Source: Melieria omissa
Lineage: Eukaryota; Arthropoda; Insecta; Diptera; Ulidiidae
Direction: 5' to 3'
NCBI GenBank assembly: GCA_963971225.1
Contig: OZ020267.1
Span: 120,583,891 to 120,647,890 of the forward strand
DNA length: 64,000 nucleotides
The position numbers and the translations under genes were made by a program. Below the pieces are notes generated by a model. That model was not told the origin of the DNA. It made no database searches and saw nothing but the letters and a program-made list of their open reading frames with translations. The number at the start of each line of letters is the position of its first letter. The stretch's first letter is position 1. This document shows, piece by piece, positions 44,257-55,941 of the stretch.

Positions 44257-47200
44257 TCAATGTGAATTGCTATTACTTAAGCGCTCAACCCACCTGTGCA
44301 TGATGGGCGATATGAGGTCGGCATCTAGCTTTTTCAACACGGTTGGCCCCGTCAAGAATGACACCACCGTGCCCACCAGCACCGTTGACAGGACGCCAAT
44401 GGGATTTATCCAGTGGAAGGAGAGCCGATAGAGTGGAAACACGTCTGTTTCATCGCCATAATCCTTGTCAGGTAGTGTCGAATTAACTAGACACTCTGAG
44501 ACAGACACATCCAGTTTATGTGGTCCGACGCGACCTGATGCAATAGCTGCCTGTGAGCCGAATGACACCCAACCGGACATGACGGCGCCAGCAATCGCCC
44601 CGGCTGCTGCGCCTTTGCTATTGCTCCAAGGAACCATCATGCCCAAAGTGAAAAGCCCAAATGTCGTGCCGGCCGCGATGGCTGTCACGGATGTGGCCAC
44701 ACTCAATATACCACTCAGCATGTCCAGCACAAAGACCAACGATAACGCCACAGCACCCAAGAAAACGATGACGCTCTTAACAAGTATGGTCGAAGCACGT
44801 TCCGTCAATTTCACCTTAAAGCAACCCCTGACAATATCCTGCAGCAATACCAACGCGGTCGAATTCAAGACAACCGACAGTGAGCTCAGGGCCGCGCCAA
44901 ACACGCCAGAAATGAAAAGTCCCGAAATTCCTGGCAAATGGCCCACGGTTTGCATCACGTAGATGGGCAGTAGCTGGTCATCGTTCTAGCGCAACAAAGA
45001 TTTTCATACAATTACCTTTGTCAGATGCGATGCAGACAAAATGCAGTGCTTACCGATATTAAGCCCGCTTTCGCTGGATCGCAATTCCTATAAAAGTCGT
45101 AAACCAACAGACCAGCAAAGCAGCAGACCGACACGAACATCAACACGCCCAAAGTGAAGATGGCTATCGACTGTTGTCCCTTCTTCAGCGTCGGCAGCGA
45201 CATGTAGCGTTGCACCATTGTTTGGTTAACCGCATTAAATGATGTCCAATAGAAAAAGCCACCAATTAACACACCCCATAGCGTCTGGCGCTCGTAGAGC
45301 GACGGATTCGTGCTGAAATCGGAATCATGCGTAATCGACCACAACTAACAACAACAATGGAGACTATACTTACTTGAAAAATATGAGACGTCCTCCTTCG
45401 GCAGCGTGCTTAAACACGGGCTCCGGTCCACCAGCAACAATGATGCCCAAGATCACGACGACGACCAGTGACACAAACATCACCAGTATTTGCCAAGCAT
45501 CCGTGTGAACGACAGCCTTAATGCCACCCTGTAATTTTGAAAATAAAGCAACGATTCATTGCGAACAATGAGTAACATAGAAATACAAATGGCGCAAAGC
45601 AGGACTTACAATGAGTGTGTAGAACACGCAAACCACGCAGACAACGCCACTCACGATGTGGATGTTAACTCCAGTCACTGTAATCGCAACAACAACACGA
45701 GTATTATGGCACAGTATCAATTAAAACTAAGCGAATACACACACACGTGCACCAGTTTGTATATTCAAATATAGTGCATATATCTGTGGTCAAAAGCAAT
45801 AACCGCCTAAGTCGAAAATTGCTGTTTCGAGCAAACTCGTTTTAAAGTTTTAGCGCGTAGTGTGTTCGTTATGGGAATGCGAATCGATTTTTATTAATAA
45901 CTTTTTTTATTTTAAAGTTACAAACTCCCCGATTTTACACAAACGTAGAGCACAGTCAAGGGAACGTGGCGGCATCCATAACTCAATTTCTTCCTAAGTC
46001 GACTTAAGCGGTTATTGCTTTTGACCACAGATATGTACATGCGTCAATAAAGGTGCTTGGCGCTAGGGTACCTTGATTGAATGCGATTGCTGGCACATAG
46101 ACGATGATGGGAAGAAAGAACACCTGCAAGCGAGATCTATTGTGTAACTGTGGAGATCGACCAAAAGCCATGCAGAACTCACCTCATCCATAACAAACAT
46201 GAACGACGCAATGCTGCGTATGCTAGAATTGAAGCGCATCTCCAGGTACTGGTAACCATGAAAAATTCCAAAATCATGGAAACAAATAAAAGTACATATG
46301 TTGAACAAGCTTAAGCCTAAGCGTATACGGAGGCGCAAGCCGCGCAGCACTGAACAGGGCTTCGCAGCACAGATGAAACTGTGTGGCACAGAAAATATTT
46401 GAGCTTCGTTTACGAATCTCGTATAACCAGCACACGTATTTCGTATTCATTCCATAGACCCAGCAATATGAGTTCTTTGTATGAATCAGACCTTGAAATA
46501 GAACCTATATAATATAATATTATATGGGTTTAATATGGGCTGTAACCGCAGTTTACCAATTCGTTCTTAAATTTTTGCAAGAGAACGTATTGACTGCGCG
46601 CAGAAAACTGTATTTCGACTGCAACGCTACGCAGGTCTGTCCATGTACGTTTCTGCGCAACACGCTTCTTACAAAAAACTGCGCTGTACTGAACTGCATT
46701 GCCTGCACGGCCTGCGTCTCCGCATACGCTTAGGCTAAGACCGCCTCATGGCGACTCACACCGCACGCCCTGTTTGAAACCTAAGCCTCTCCTCAAACTT
46801 CAATCCGGCTTTTTAAAACAGACTTTTGGATTGCGACAACGAAGCAGCGTTTGGTCTAGTCTAAAGGTTTGCAAAGCGCCGACGCAACGCGCGAGCATGG
46901 TACGATGCAATAGCGCTTTAGTACAACGTCTATGAATCTCCTGATATAGTAAATACAAGTACGTATATACATATCCAGACTGCCGCACTGCACAACGCCC
47001 GCAGTCTTCAACAATCGTCCGTTACTGAGCAATTCTCGCAGTCAGACCATGCTTTCAGTGAAATGCTTCCACAGCATGTGCCAATCGAATCAGAACTTTG
47101 TACCTATTCCCTTGCCATGGCAATAATTTGCGCAGGCACCGACAATTGATTGATTGGAGAAGCAGAATATGTTGTGGACAGTTGGGACGAAAAACTTTGA

Positions 47201-48220
47201 CACGTAAAAAACTATTCGCAATTTGAGTGTGTTTGACGAACATTTACAATTGACATCAATTTACTGGCGTAGATTTGACGAACGAAGCACAAGCAGTCAA
47301 ACAGTTTGTAGAAAACAGCCGCAAAAAGCCGCTTCAACGACACGTCGCCCAGAGGGACAAAGTCCACCTCAAATCGCACTAGCACCGACAACGCTCGAGA
47401 GTTGCTTGATTCGAATTGTGTATTCATTAATTGCAAGTGCGAACAAGTGATTAAGACCACAATGTGCTGCGCTGTGTAGCCTCGTCACAAACGTGTTACT
47501 TCTTAGGCTAAAACCTATTAAAAAATTGCAGCATTATCAGTCGTTTCGACCGTAATTGCTTAATGAGTGCCGTGCAAACAGTTCGTTGGATTGTCACTGC
47601 AGTAGAAGAAGAACAGTATCGGACAGACACTCGTAAAGATAGAATTGATATTTGCGTAATACCTCGTATGATGAACCAACGCGCAACGCCGCGAATACTG
47701 GCAAATACAGCTTCGCCACAGTGATGGCCATCAGTATAATGGGAAGACAAATCAACCAGTACTGGGTGCCGTAGTTGTAGATCTCCGAGGGTGTGCCTAG
47801 CATTGTGACACCCGATATGTAGCTGCCGTAACAACATTGTTAGATTGTTAGCTGTCGTGACAAGCCGCAAATGCTGTCATTCCACCCACCTGGCCACTAA
47901 GCTCATTGCCACTGGAAACACCTTCAGCTTCCTGGAACCCAAGAGATATTCGCTCATTTTGCTCGACCCGAAATCGGGTCCCTTCACCCCGTCGACCTCA
48001 ACACGCTGCAACTCACGATCTGGAACACGCTTCCTAGGTGGCAACAAAAACAAAAGTTATAGACCGACTTCTCGCTTATCTATGTATGTATCTATGTAAA
48101 TATTTACTTGTAGTACCCAAAGTACACGCCGGTTCCAGTCGACACCAGGAGCATGCCCGCAAAGACGCAGTAGTCCGCGACATTAAAGTGAAAGTCCTGA
48201 AACTCGGTGTATTTTCCCGT
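44257..48220 (-). CDS. SLC5A-type sodium-coupled solute transporter, N-terminus missing
   Basis: This plasma-membrane symporter uses the sodium gradient; its closest look is to the SMCT/SMVT (monocarboxylate/multivitamin) branch, and the substrate cannot be read from sequence. Nine exons are placed: 48220-48108, 48033-47890, 47822-47663, 46248-46183, 46123-46072, 45677-45610, 45528-45374, 45312-45054 and 44985-44257. All have GT-AG borders and matching phases, giving 581 aa from TGKYTEFQDFHFNVADYCVF to ERLSNSNSH. Typical segments are LGSRKLKVFPVAMSLVASYI, SSYEYLEMRF, GGIKAVVHTDAWQ and FGAALSSLSVVLNS. At least a dozen hydrophobic spans are evident. The start codon lies in an unplaced exon above 48220. 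One intron holds a MITE (45784-46030). From memory only, Drosophila CG8451 is the likely orthologue. Confidence 0.9.
45784..46030. mobile_element. 247-bp MITE in an SLC5A intron, twin of 54605-54857
   Basis: The ends are nearly perfect 31-bp inverted repeats starting CTGTGGTCAAAAGCAATAAC. Flanks are ATAT on both sides (45780-45783, 46031-46034). The interior matches 54605-54857 with few changes. There is no coding sequence. The neighbouring exons and splice sites are intact. Confidence 0.85.
46249..47662 (-). other. Long SLC5A intron (1.4 kb)
   Basis: This is the largest intron found in the gene. It contains an inverted pair of about 36 bp, around 46306-46345 and 46700-46736 (shared core ATACGCTTAGGCT), which may be the arms of a small element. 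Several short frames were seen, none with a known domain. Confidence 0.5.
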
Positions 48221-48774
48221 CTGGAATTGAAAATTGGTAAAAATTGTTTCAATGCAAGGTTTTGAGTTCCTACGAAATTGCCATCGCTCGCATTACACTA
48301 TTTGAGACAATGTTTGCCGCATAGTGAAATCAATTAAAGTCACTATTGTTTGCCGTAAGACAGTAATAAGGGAAATAAATCAGAGTAAGTCTGAGATTCT
48401 ACATTAGACATAGATATTAAATACATACAAACATGCATAATACCAACGAACATGAAGGAATTATACATATTCTTTGATAATACATATAGACAGTCAAAAG
48501 TAATCACAGCAAGTAGCGGCTTCTTTAGCAAATAATGGAATGGGATATTTAATATTTATGTATTATACATATATAGGTTTTTTTAATGTGATTTTATTAT
48601 TTTCTGAAATCATAACAATTATACAATTATTCATTATTTATGTTATTCATTCATTTGTGTTGTTTTTGAAAACCGCTTATATGAAATAAATTGTAAGCAA
48701 CTGTACTTCCTATTGAACCATGATTTCAATCGCTCAAATTGCTTGGGTACCCCACAGATTTCAATTAGCATGCT
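48221..48774. other. 5' side of the SLC5A gene; first exon not located
   Basis: The first coding exon of the transporter (initiator Met and a few residues before TGKYTEF) should lie here or further right, beyond the LINE. No ATG with a well-placed donor stood out. Confidence 0.35.
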
Positions 48775-49948
48775 AAACCGATCTACACCGATTTCTCTAA
48801 AGCTTTCGACAAAGTTTCACATGACCTACTCCTGTTAAAGATGTCAATTTTGGGTTTTCATTCAGTTTTCCTGGAATGGATCAGATCCTATTTAAGCAAC
48901 CGACAGTGTATTGTTGTTGTTGATCATGCCACCTCTAAGCCTTTTGTTGCCACTTCTGGAGTCCCGCAGGGAAGTATTTTAGGCCCTTTGTTCTTTGTTC
49001 TTTTCATAAATGACATCAGTGCGTGCTTTTCCTTCTCCAACTTTCTGCTCTATGCCGATGACTTGAAGATTTTCTCCGTTGTCCGTACTTCGTCTGATTC
49101 TTTAAACATCCAGTCCGATTTCAATAATGTCCTCGCGTGGTGCAGAAAAAATCGTTTATGCTTAAATGTCAGCAAATGCTTTCATTCAACTTTTTCGAAA
49201 TCCACTAATACGGTAAAAACTTCATTTGAAATTGATGGCACAATGTTAGAAAAGGTGGCTGAGATCAAGGATCTGGGCGTTGTCTTCGATTCAAAGTTTA
49301 GCTTCACCTCCCATGTTAACCGCATTGTCTCACGTGCCTACTCTATGTTAGGTTTTGTCCGCCGCAATTCTTCCTCCTTTTCCAATCCCTATACGCTCAA
49401 GCTCTTGTATACTACTTTTGTTAGGTCCAGACTAGAGTATGCTGCTTTCATCTGGAGGCCTTATCATGCGTCGCATTCTAATCGCTTAGAGCGTATTCAA
49501 CGTATTTTCCTAAAGTTTGCCCTTCGCTCCATTCGTTTTTCTGAGCCCCAGCCTCCTTACAGGTCTAGATGTCTTCTGCTTGGTTTAAAATCACTTGAAA
49601 CCAGGAGGTCTGTCATTGCCATGGCTTTCATTTTTGATATAGTCAATGGGAATATTGATTGCCCCTCTCTCTTGACCAAAATAGCTTTCAATGTGCCATC
49701 CCGCTCCCTCAGACATAATTCCCCTTGAGGACGCGTTATGGTAGTAACGCTCCTATTCCTCGAGCCTTAGCCGAGATAAATGCGTTGTCGACCTTTTCAA
49801 TGTTTGATTTATCTGTATCTAAACCCTTGTTCATTTCCTTTGTTTACTATCACTTTCCTGTTTAAGTTTTAAGCTTAAGTTCCATTTTGTTAATTAGTCT
49901 GTAAGATTTGTTCAAAGACTTTCTAAATAAATAGATAAATAAATAAAT
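48775..49948 (+). mobile_element. 5'-truncated jockey/CR1-type LINE
   Basis: An open frame runs from about 48784 (YTDFSKAFDKVSHDLLLLKM) to a stop at 49726. It includes GVPQGSILGPLFFVLFINDI, the catalytic box LLYADDLKIF, and a thumb with IKDLGVVFDSKFSFTSHVNR and LEYAAFIWRPY. After a frameshift, the C-terminal end (RTRYGSNAPIPRALAE) follows. The 3' end is a TAAATAAATAGATAAATAAA tail at about 49924-49948. The upstream half of the RT and ORF1 are missing. One frameshift aside, the frame is well kept, so the copy is fairly young. Confidence 0.85.
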
Positions 49949-50137
49949 ATTTTAATTTAGTCATTTTATTTCAGAAATCTTACAACTCTTGGAAAATTTT
50001 ATATTCATGGCGTGTGCACGAGAATTGTGTGTATTCCAAGATGAAATGCAGTTTCTTCTTTTTGCGATTTTTCACATTGATTAGAAGGTATTGCAACAAT
50101 CAACAAAGGAAACAATTTCTTTATTTTTGCTTTGATA
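49949..50137. other. Short spacer between two elements
   Basis: No gene or repeat end was seen apart from the TA at 50136-50137 that flanks the next element. Confidence 0.4.
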
Positions 50138-51354
50138 GGGGAATAGGTTCGGTTGTGGGCACCTTTTTGTTTTCGGCTCATAACTTTTTACCAAGTTCTT
50201 CTTAATCGGACATATGGACATCTATGGAAAGCTAGAGACCTTAGCTAACAAGTAATGACAAAAGTAAATCGATTCCGTCAAATAGAAAAGTTTTTTTTTT
50301 AATTTTGTAAAGTAGTAATTTTTAACGAAAATTTTTTTTTGGTTCGGTTGTGGGCACCCTTGGAAAATCTGCTGGAAACGGGGAAATATGAAGAACAACC
50401 AACACGAATATAGAAAAATATTAGGTTTTAATTATTTGAAGCACAATGCACGCATGTGAAGTAGCTGGTACGCATGTCGGCACACTTGAGATGGACGGGC
50501 ATTTCAAAATGTAAGTGACCAAGTCATTCTCCTGGGCTGTCAAGAAGACCTAAAGTAAAATGAAATTCAACCTACTTAATCAACACTCTTCAAGTGCTGG
50601 GACGTGAAGAAGGTGGAAAACACCAGTTAACCTGATTCGATAACATCCACGAAAAGAAGAAAAAGAAGAAAACAACACCGTCGACAGCTTTGATGTCTCC
50701 GAAATTTTCTTCCACCTTCTTCATGTAGCGTTGAAGAGTGGTTCGGGAAATCGTATACGCTGCGGCAGTCGATTTTGTGGTTAGCTTATCTGCAGAACAA
50801 TGTTAAATTACATCCAGCACATTAAAAGAGATATCGGAGGATTTTTTTATTTAATCTCGGATGATAAAGCTGAAACAACCAAAAAATGCGTTAAAAGACC
50901 ATTTTCGATGAAATAACTTACCAAATCACTAAAAGTCGGGTGCCCACAACCGAACTAATTGCGGTGCCCACAACCGAATTTGGCAGCCATTTTGAGAAGT
51001 AGTGAAAAATGTGTTCGGGGTAAACATATTGGTTGTAATCAATATTGGATCACAAAGTATAATAAATTTACTAAATAAAAATGCATTTTACTCGCCTTCT
51101 CAATAGATTCACTTCGATTTATGACACCATTTAAAATGTTAAAAAAAAATGTGTGTCTTATTTTTTAAGCACAGAAAGATATATATGGTCCCAGCACAAA
51201 GCAGGCGTGTCTGTTCGACTCAGTATTTGGCACAAACAGATCGTGGTTCCATTATGAACAAATGCCTTAGTCAAAAAAACCCAGCCTGCTTTCTATCAAA
51301 AGATACGAAGGGGTGCCCACAACCGAACTATGCCCACAACCGAACCTTTTACCC
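50138..51354 (-). mobile_element. Pogo-like element with six copies of a terminal motif
   Basis: TA flanks (50136-50137, 51355-51356) and inverted ends (GGGGAATAGG then GTTCGGTTGTGGGC). The 14-bp motif GTTCGGTTGTGGGC appears forward at 50147 and 50342. In reverse, all or most of it appears at about 50942-50956, 50965-50978, 51313-51328 and 51331-51344. On the minus strand near 50690-50790 the frame DKLTTKSTAAAYTISRTTLQ, then RYMKKVEENFGD, is the psq-type helix-turn-helix of pogo transposases. The rest of the transposase is lost. Confidence 0.75.
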
Positions 51355-51356
51355 TA

Positions 51357-52454
51357 TTTATAACATATATACATATGTATGTACATATGTGCTTTGATAA
51401 AAACGGCTTGGCTGAACAATTTGTTTTCTTCACATTTGTTTGCTTGATACCAAACCAAAAGCTGGCTGATTACAGCCATCAACTTTTACACGAGATATTC
51501 GTCCACTTTATTTGACCCCAAATAACAAATTATTGTGGAACTCTCCTCATGCCGATATGGTCTCACCATCCTTCTTAAAATGTAATACCATTATCTTTGC
51601 CCTGGAGTAGTCACAAGTGATCCCTGGAGTAGTGGCGAGTAGCCAAGTCAAATGATAGACACGCCTTAGGGCAAGTTTAGATTTCTATATTTCAAATGCT
51701 AATTTTGCCTGAAGAAAGAATTGCTTACAAAAATTGTTTTTATTAAGCATCAAATATCAAGTCTTAAAGCATTTTTTACAAGATCCACAAGGGCAACAGT
51801 TATTCAAGTGCTTAATAATATGAAACGATAGTAGCCTTGAACCCTGTGTTCCGGACAGGTACTCGTTTAAATCCTTAACCCTAATTTTTGCGATTTCGCG
51901 CTTAACATAGTGGACTTTGGTCTAATAGCGCAGCAAATTTGACTTCAGTTAATGAAATTTGAAACCTTGGAAACATCTAAGCCCATTTTTTTTTTAATTT
52001 ATTTAAATTTGTATGCTTCCAAAATGTAAGTTCGTTCTATATCGTTCTCACTTATGGTTGTCACAATAAAATCCCGCCAGAAATGGCACTTTTTTGTTTA
52101 ATTAATTTGTTTTGTTTTTGTTAAGTTTTTGTTGTTAAGCTGAAAATGAATAGAAAAAGGCTGCAAAATAAAATTATATGTGCCTATATATTTTTATTTT
52201 TTATGAGATGTAAATGACACAAATTATAAAAAAATGTTAGGAGATTTTTTTAACTTTTGAGAGGAAATTTCAGTATTTTTTAAGATTTAGTAGAAAGTCA
52301 TTTCAGACATGCAGACATGCATTGCCCACGCGTTAACACATACGACATTTTAGGATCCTGGTAAAGGATGCAATCAAAGTTTTAAGACGGGAACTTGTTG
52401 GTTCCATGCAGTGAAATTGGTGTCAAGTATTTTTGTATCAATTTTGCTCTTATT
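51357..52454. other. AT-rich spacer
   Basis: No gene or recognisable element was found. It precedes the TTAA at 52455-52458. Confidence 0.35.
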
Positions 52455-52458
52455 TTAA

Positions 52459-53069
52459 CCCATTCGAGACGACGATATTTTCGAACACGGTCCCCAGGAG
52501 CGAAATTTTTTTCTTCTTTGTATTGTTAATTTTTAATAAAAAAAAACATGTTTACTATGGAAATCACCCGGATTCGTAAGTGAATTCACATAAATAAGAT
52601 CATTGCACACCGGGTGTGCAGCTCGCTCCTCAGAATATTTTTATTGCGAGGAGCGGATTGAACACCAATGTAAAAAAAAAAATGAAAATGCGTTATTAAA
52701 AAATGTATAACCATTTATTTCATAAATAGTTAGATAATATAAAATCGTTATTTTGCTTTCACTAATAAAGAACAAAATATAATGCAAAGAACATTTTAAA
52801 AAAGTAGTAACAAGTTAAAAAAAAGTTGAAAGTTGAATAATTAAAAAAATAACATAAACGATTTTTTGGTACACAGTAAAACCAATGCCAAATTTTGTTT
52901 TCCTGTACTTTACAGATTTCATTAGTTCCAGAAAAATCGTATTACGACGACTAGTTTACTCAGAATAACTGATAATTGCACATTACGGTTATTGCACACA
53001 CGGTGTGCAGGCTGTCTTAAAGCCTCGGAAATCCATTGCACACACGGTGTGCAATCGGTCTCGAATAGG
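52459..53069. mobile_element. TTAA-flanked 611-bp element with three near-palindromes
   Basis: TTAA lies at 52455-52458 and 53070-53073. The ends are CCCATTCGAGAC and, inverted, CCTATTCGAGAC. Inside are three copies of a near-palindrome: TTGCACACCGGGTGTGCA at 52603-52620, and TTGCACACACGGTGTGCA at 52992-53009 and 53036-53053. A GCTCCTC/GAGGAGC stem surrounds 52625-52655. No reading frame of note is present. The TTAA duplication fits piggyBac-type transposition. Confidence 0.78.
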
Positions 53070-53073
53070 TTAA

Positions 53074-54600
53074 ATTTTGATTTACCTGGAAACGGCCTAA
53101 ATTTAAATATTTTCATACTGTTCAATTAAGTTATTGTATTTGTTGTGGAGGCCCTATGATCCCAAACGGATTAAAAATGCGCTTGCTTCATACAGTTCTA
53201 TTGCCTCAGGTTCCTCTTTGTCGGTAAAATTGTGACAAATTAGAGAACCATTTTAAATATCGGATTAATGCCCTAAACACATTGACAACGGCAGCGATAC
53301 AACCACTTCCAACAAATATAGCATCAGAACACTCCTCCAGAGGTGATTATTTTGACGACTGTACGGCTACAAGACCACCGACCACCATTATCGCGGTCTC
53401 CAACCTTAGAACTATTTCATAGGCAACAAAAACAAATTAATTGGCGTTATTGCTTCAAAACATACTTTTTTATTGGTTTGAACAACAATTACAAGTTTGT
53501 TTATATTGTGACACTTTGGACTCAATCAATTTTAACTTAAAACTTATGTTTTATAAATTATTACACATGACTATTTCATTTAAATTGATTGTAGAATGAT
53601 AAAATTTATATAGACGAATGCTTTGCAGCAAAGGTGCGGAAGCACCCTCGAATTTCTGATTAGGGCGTATAAACAATTTGATTTAGGTGCTGTTGCTGCC
53701 ATCTTCATTATAATCAAGTAGTTGACACAGAGAATGTTGAAACCAATGCCATCTTGTAGTCATGTGTCGCTGTCGCTGTCGGAATCAAGGTGTTCCGGCC
53801 ATAAAGCTACACTTTTTGATTTTTTTGGTGCAACCAAATATAATTTGTTGCTGCAAGTCATTAAAGTTGATTGTACAAATTGTTTTCGAATTTTATGTGT
53901 GCTCATAACAAAACCACATGTGCACTAAAATCTCTGCGAAATATGAGCAAAATGTGCACAAACACATGTGCAATTTTTCGTGACTTCGGAGTGGGTAAAT
54001 GGGGATGCCCATTTGTGTGTATTAATATACACACTCTCGAAATAATATGTAAGAGCACGCAATTTCCTTTAAGCAACATTAAAGACTTGGACTTTGTTTA
54101 GCAATATAAGCAAATATTTAAATGCATAAATAAATAGACCAGCGCTACAGCGGTTCTAAATTTTTTTTATCCCGTGCCACTCATGTTAAAGGAGGGTTTG
54201 TGATGAGCAGTATTTCATTATCGGTGATTTTTTCACTCTGAATGAAAATAACAGTAACCTGTTATTGACCGAACGTGAATGTAGTGATTTTAATCGCTAT
54301 GAATTCAGTTCACTCCAAGCTGAATAGGAGTGTTAGACATCATAATAATATTGCCAAATTGTAAATTGAGAGGAATTGAAAATCTTAATTAGAGTCGGAC
54401 CGATACCTAATTTTTTAGCCGATGTCGACGACGATTAATCGGCCGAAGTGGCGAGAATTGGCCTATACCAATGCCATAGAAAAAATAACACGAATAAGTT
54501 CAATCAAAAACACAAGGAAAAATTACATATTGTTTGTAATATTCATCACAAACCAACAACAAAACGAGAAAAGAAATAATTAAAAGCTAAACAAAATTAC
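53074..54600. other. Spacer with hAT-like fragment
   Basis: Short frames at 53343-53540 and 53722-54101 have no recognisable domain. From about 54390 a sequence GAGTCGGACCGATACC, with several GGCCGA words, resembles hAT-type ends. Related words recur at 55350-55410, on the far side of the MITE at 54605, so a degraded element of about 1 kb may span 54390-55410. Confidence 0.35.
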
Positions 54601-54604
54601 AATT

Positions 54605-54857
54605 CGGTGGTCAAAAGCAATAACCGCCTAAGTCGAAAATTGTTGTTTCGAGCAATCTCGTTTTAAAGTTTTAGCGCGTATAGGTACTACGGGAATTATG
54701 GGAATGCGAATAGGTTTTTATTAATAACTTTTTTTATTTTGAAGTTACAAACGCCCCGATTTTACACAAACGTAGAGCACAGTCAAGGGAAAGTGGTGGC
54801 ATCCACAACTCAATTTCTTCATAAGTCGACTTGAGCGGTTATTGCTTTTGACCACAG
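54605..54857. mobile_element. 253-bp MITE, twin of 45784-46030
   Basis: Same family as the SLC5A intron copy, with inverted ends CGGTGGTCAAAAGCAATAAC and CTGTGGTCAAAAGCAATAAC. It is flanked by AATT on both sides (54601-54604, 54858-54861). The two copies have different AT-rich 4-bp flanks, which supports a 4-bp target duplication. Confidence 0.85.
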
Positions 54858-55614
54858 AATTAATACATGTTAATACTACAACATGTATTAAGAACAATAA
54901 TATATCACATTTATTCCACTGAGAGAAACAAAATTACTGACGTTCGCAAATTCAGTTTCTTCTTCAACTTAAAATTACGATTTTTATATTAAAATTTGTA
55001 CTCTCAAATTGCGACCCGTTGTTCAGGTGGGGTGGAAAGAAGTCAGAAAACCGTTTAAAAAACAAATGTTTCCAATTAAAAAAAAAAGATAGGATTGTGA
55101 AATTAAATATCCTTTCTTTTGATGTCCGTATTAATGGACGAAATGCATAGACATTTCGAGAAAACCTGTGTTTTTAAGAATACCTAGTTTTTATAACAAA
55201 AACATTTCTAAGAAACATTTATGTTAAACAGTATCTGAAAATACATTACTGAAAAAATGTATAAGAACTCGTTGGTACAAAAAATGAAAACAAAAATATG
55301 ATATGTACCCGTTGGTACAAAAAATTAAAATAAAAACATGAAAGCAGGAAAATAGGCCGATATGCCAAAGACCAAAAACGGCCGATACCGATGCCTATTT
55401 GTTTTGGCCATATATGTAATACAGTAGCGACTCGTATATAGTATCGTGTATGAAATATTGGCACTAACTTATCTTCACAATGTGTTTTCATTCGGAAATC
55501 AAAGGGAGACAAGCGATGAGACAGAAAACACGAAATTTTGTGAATATATTTCTATGCGTGTATACATGTGCACTTCTACACATAAACAACTGTCAAACTG
55601 CTCCTGGGGCGGTT

Positions 55615-55941
55615 CATGGCACAATAAACAAGGTAATAGCATCCCCGCAACACCAAAAACCACATGTATTTTGTTGGTAGGATCGTTTATCGCTACTGTC
55701 AAATTCCGCTGTCATTTTCCGACGAAAGAGGGAGAAACTGAAAACAGACAAAAGTGATTGTTGCCAGACGGTGCTGTATTTGAGTGAAAAAACGGGAAAA
55801 GTGCTCAGGTCAGTTGTTTTCAGTCAGGTATTTTCATTTCAACCGATGCGGCAACACCGCACCACTGCTGACACCGACGATTTTGACAGAAGCGATAAAC
55901 GATCAGCCGGTGGCTTGCTACAACCTTGTAGTTGAACCATG
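55615..55941. repeat. 327-bp repeat, copy B
   Basis: Partner of 29608-29934: same length, same direction and about two differences. The flanking sequences are unrelated to those of copy A, so the shared unit is bounded by CATGG on the left and CCATG on the right. Confidence 0.8.

Noticed and set aside
44465..44962. Plus-strand frame of 165 codons opposite SLC5A
   Set aside because: Antisense shadow of the last transporter exon; its Thr/Ala/Pro-rich composition reflects the reversed membrane spans.
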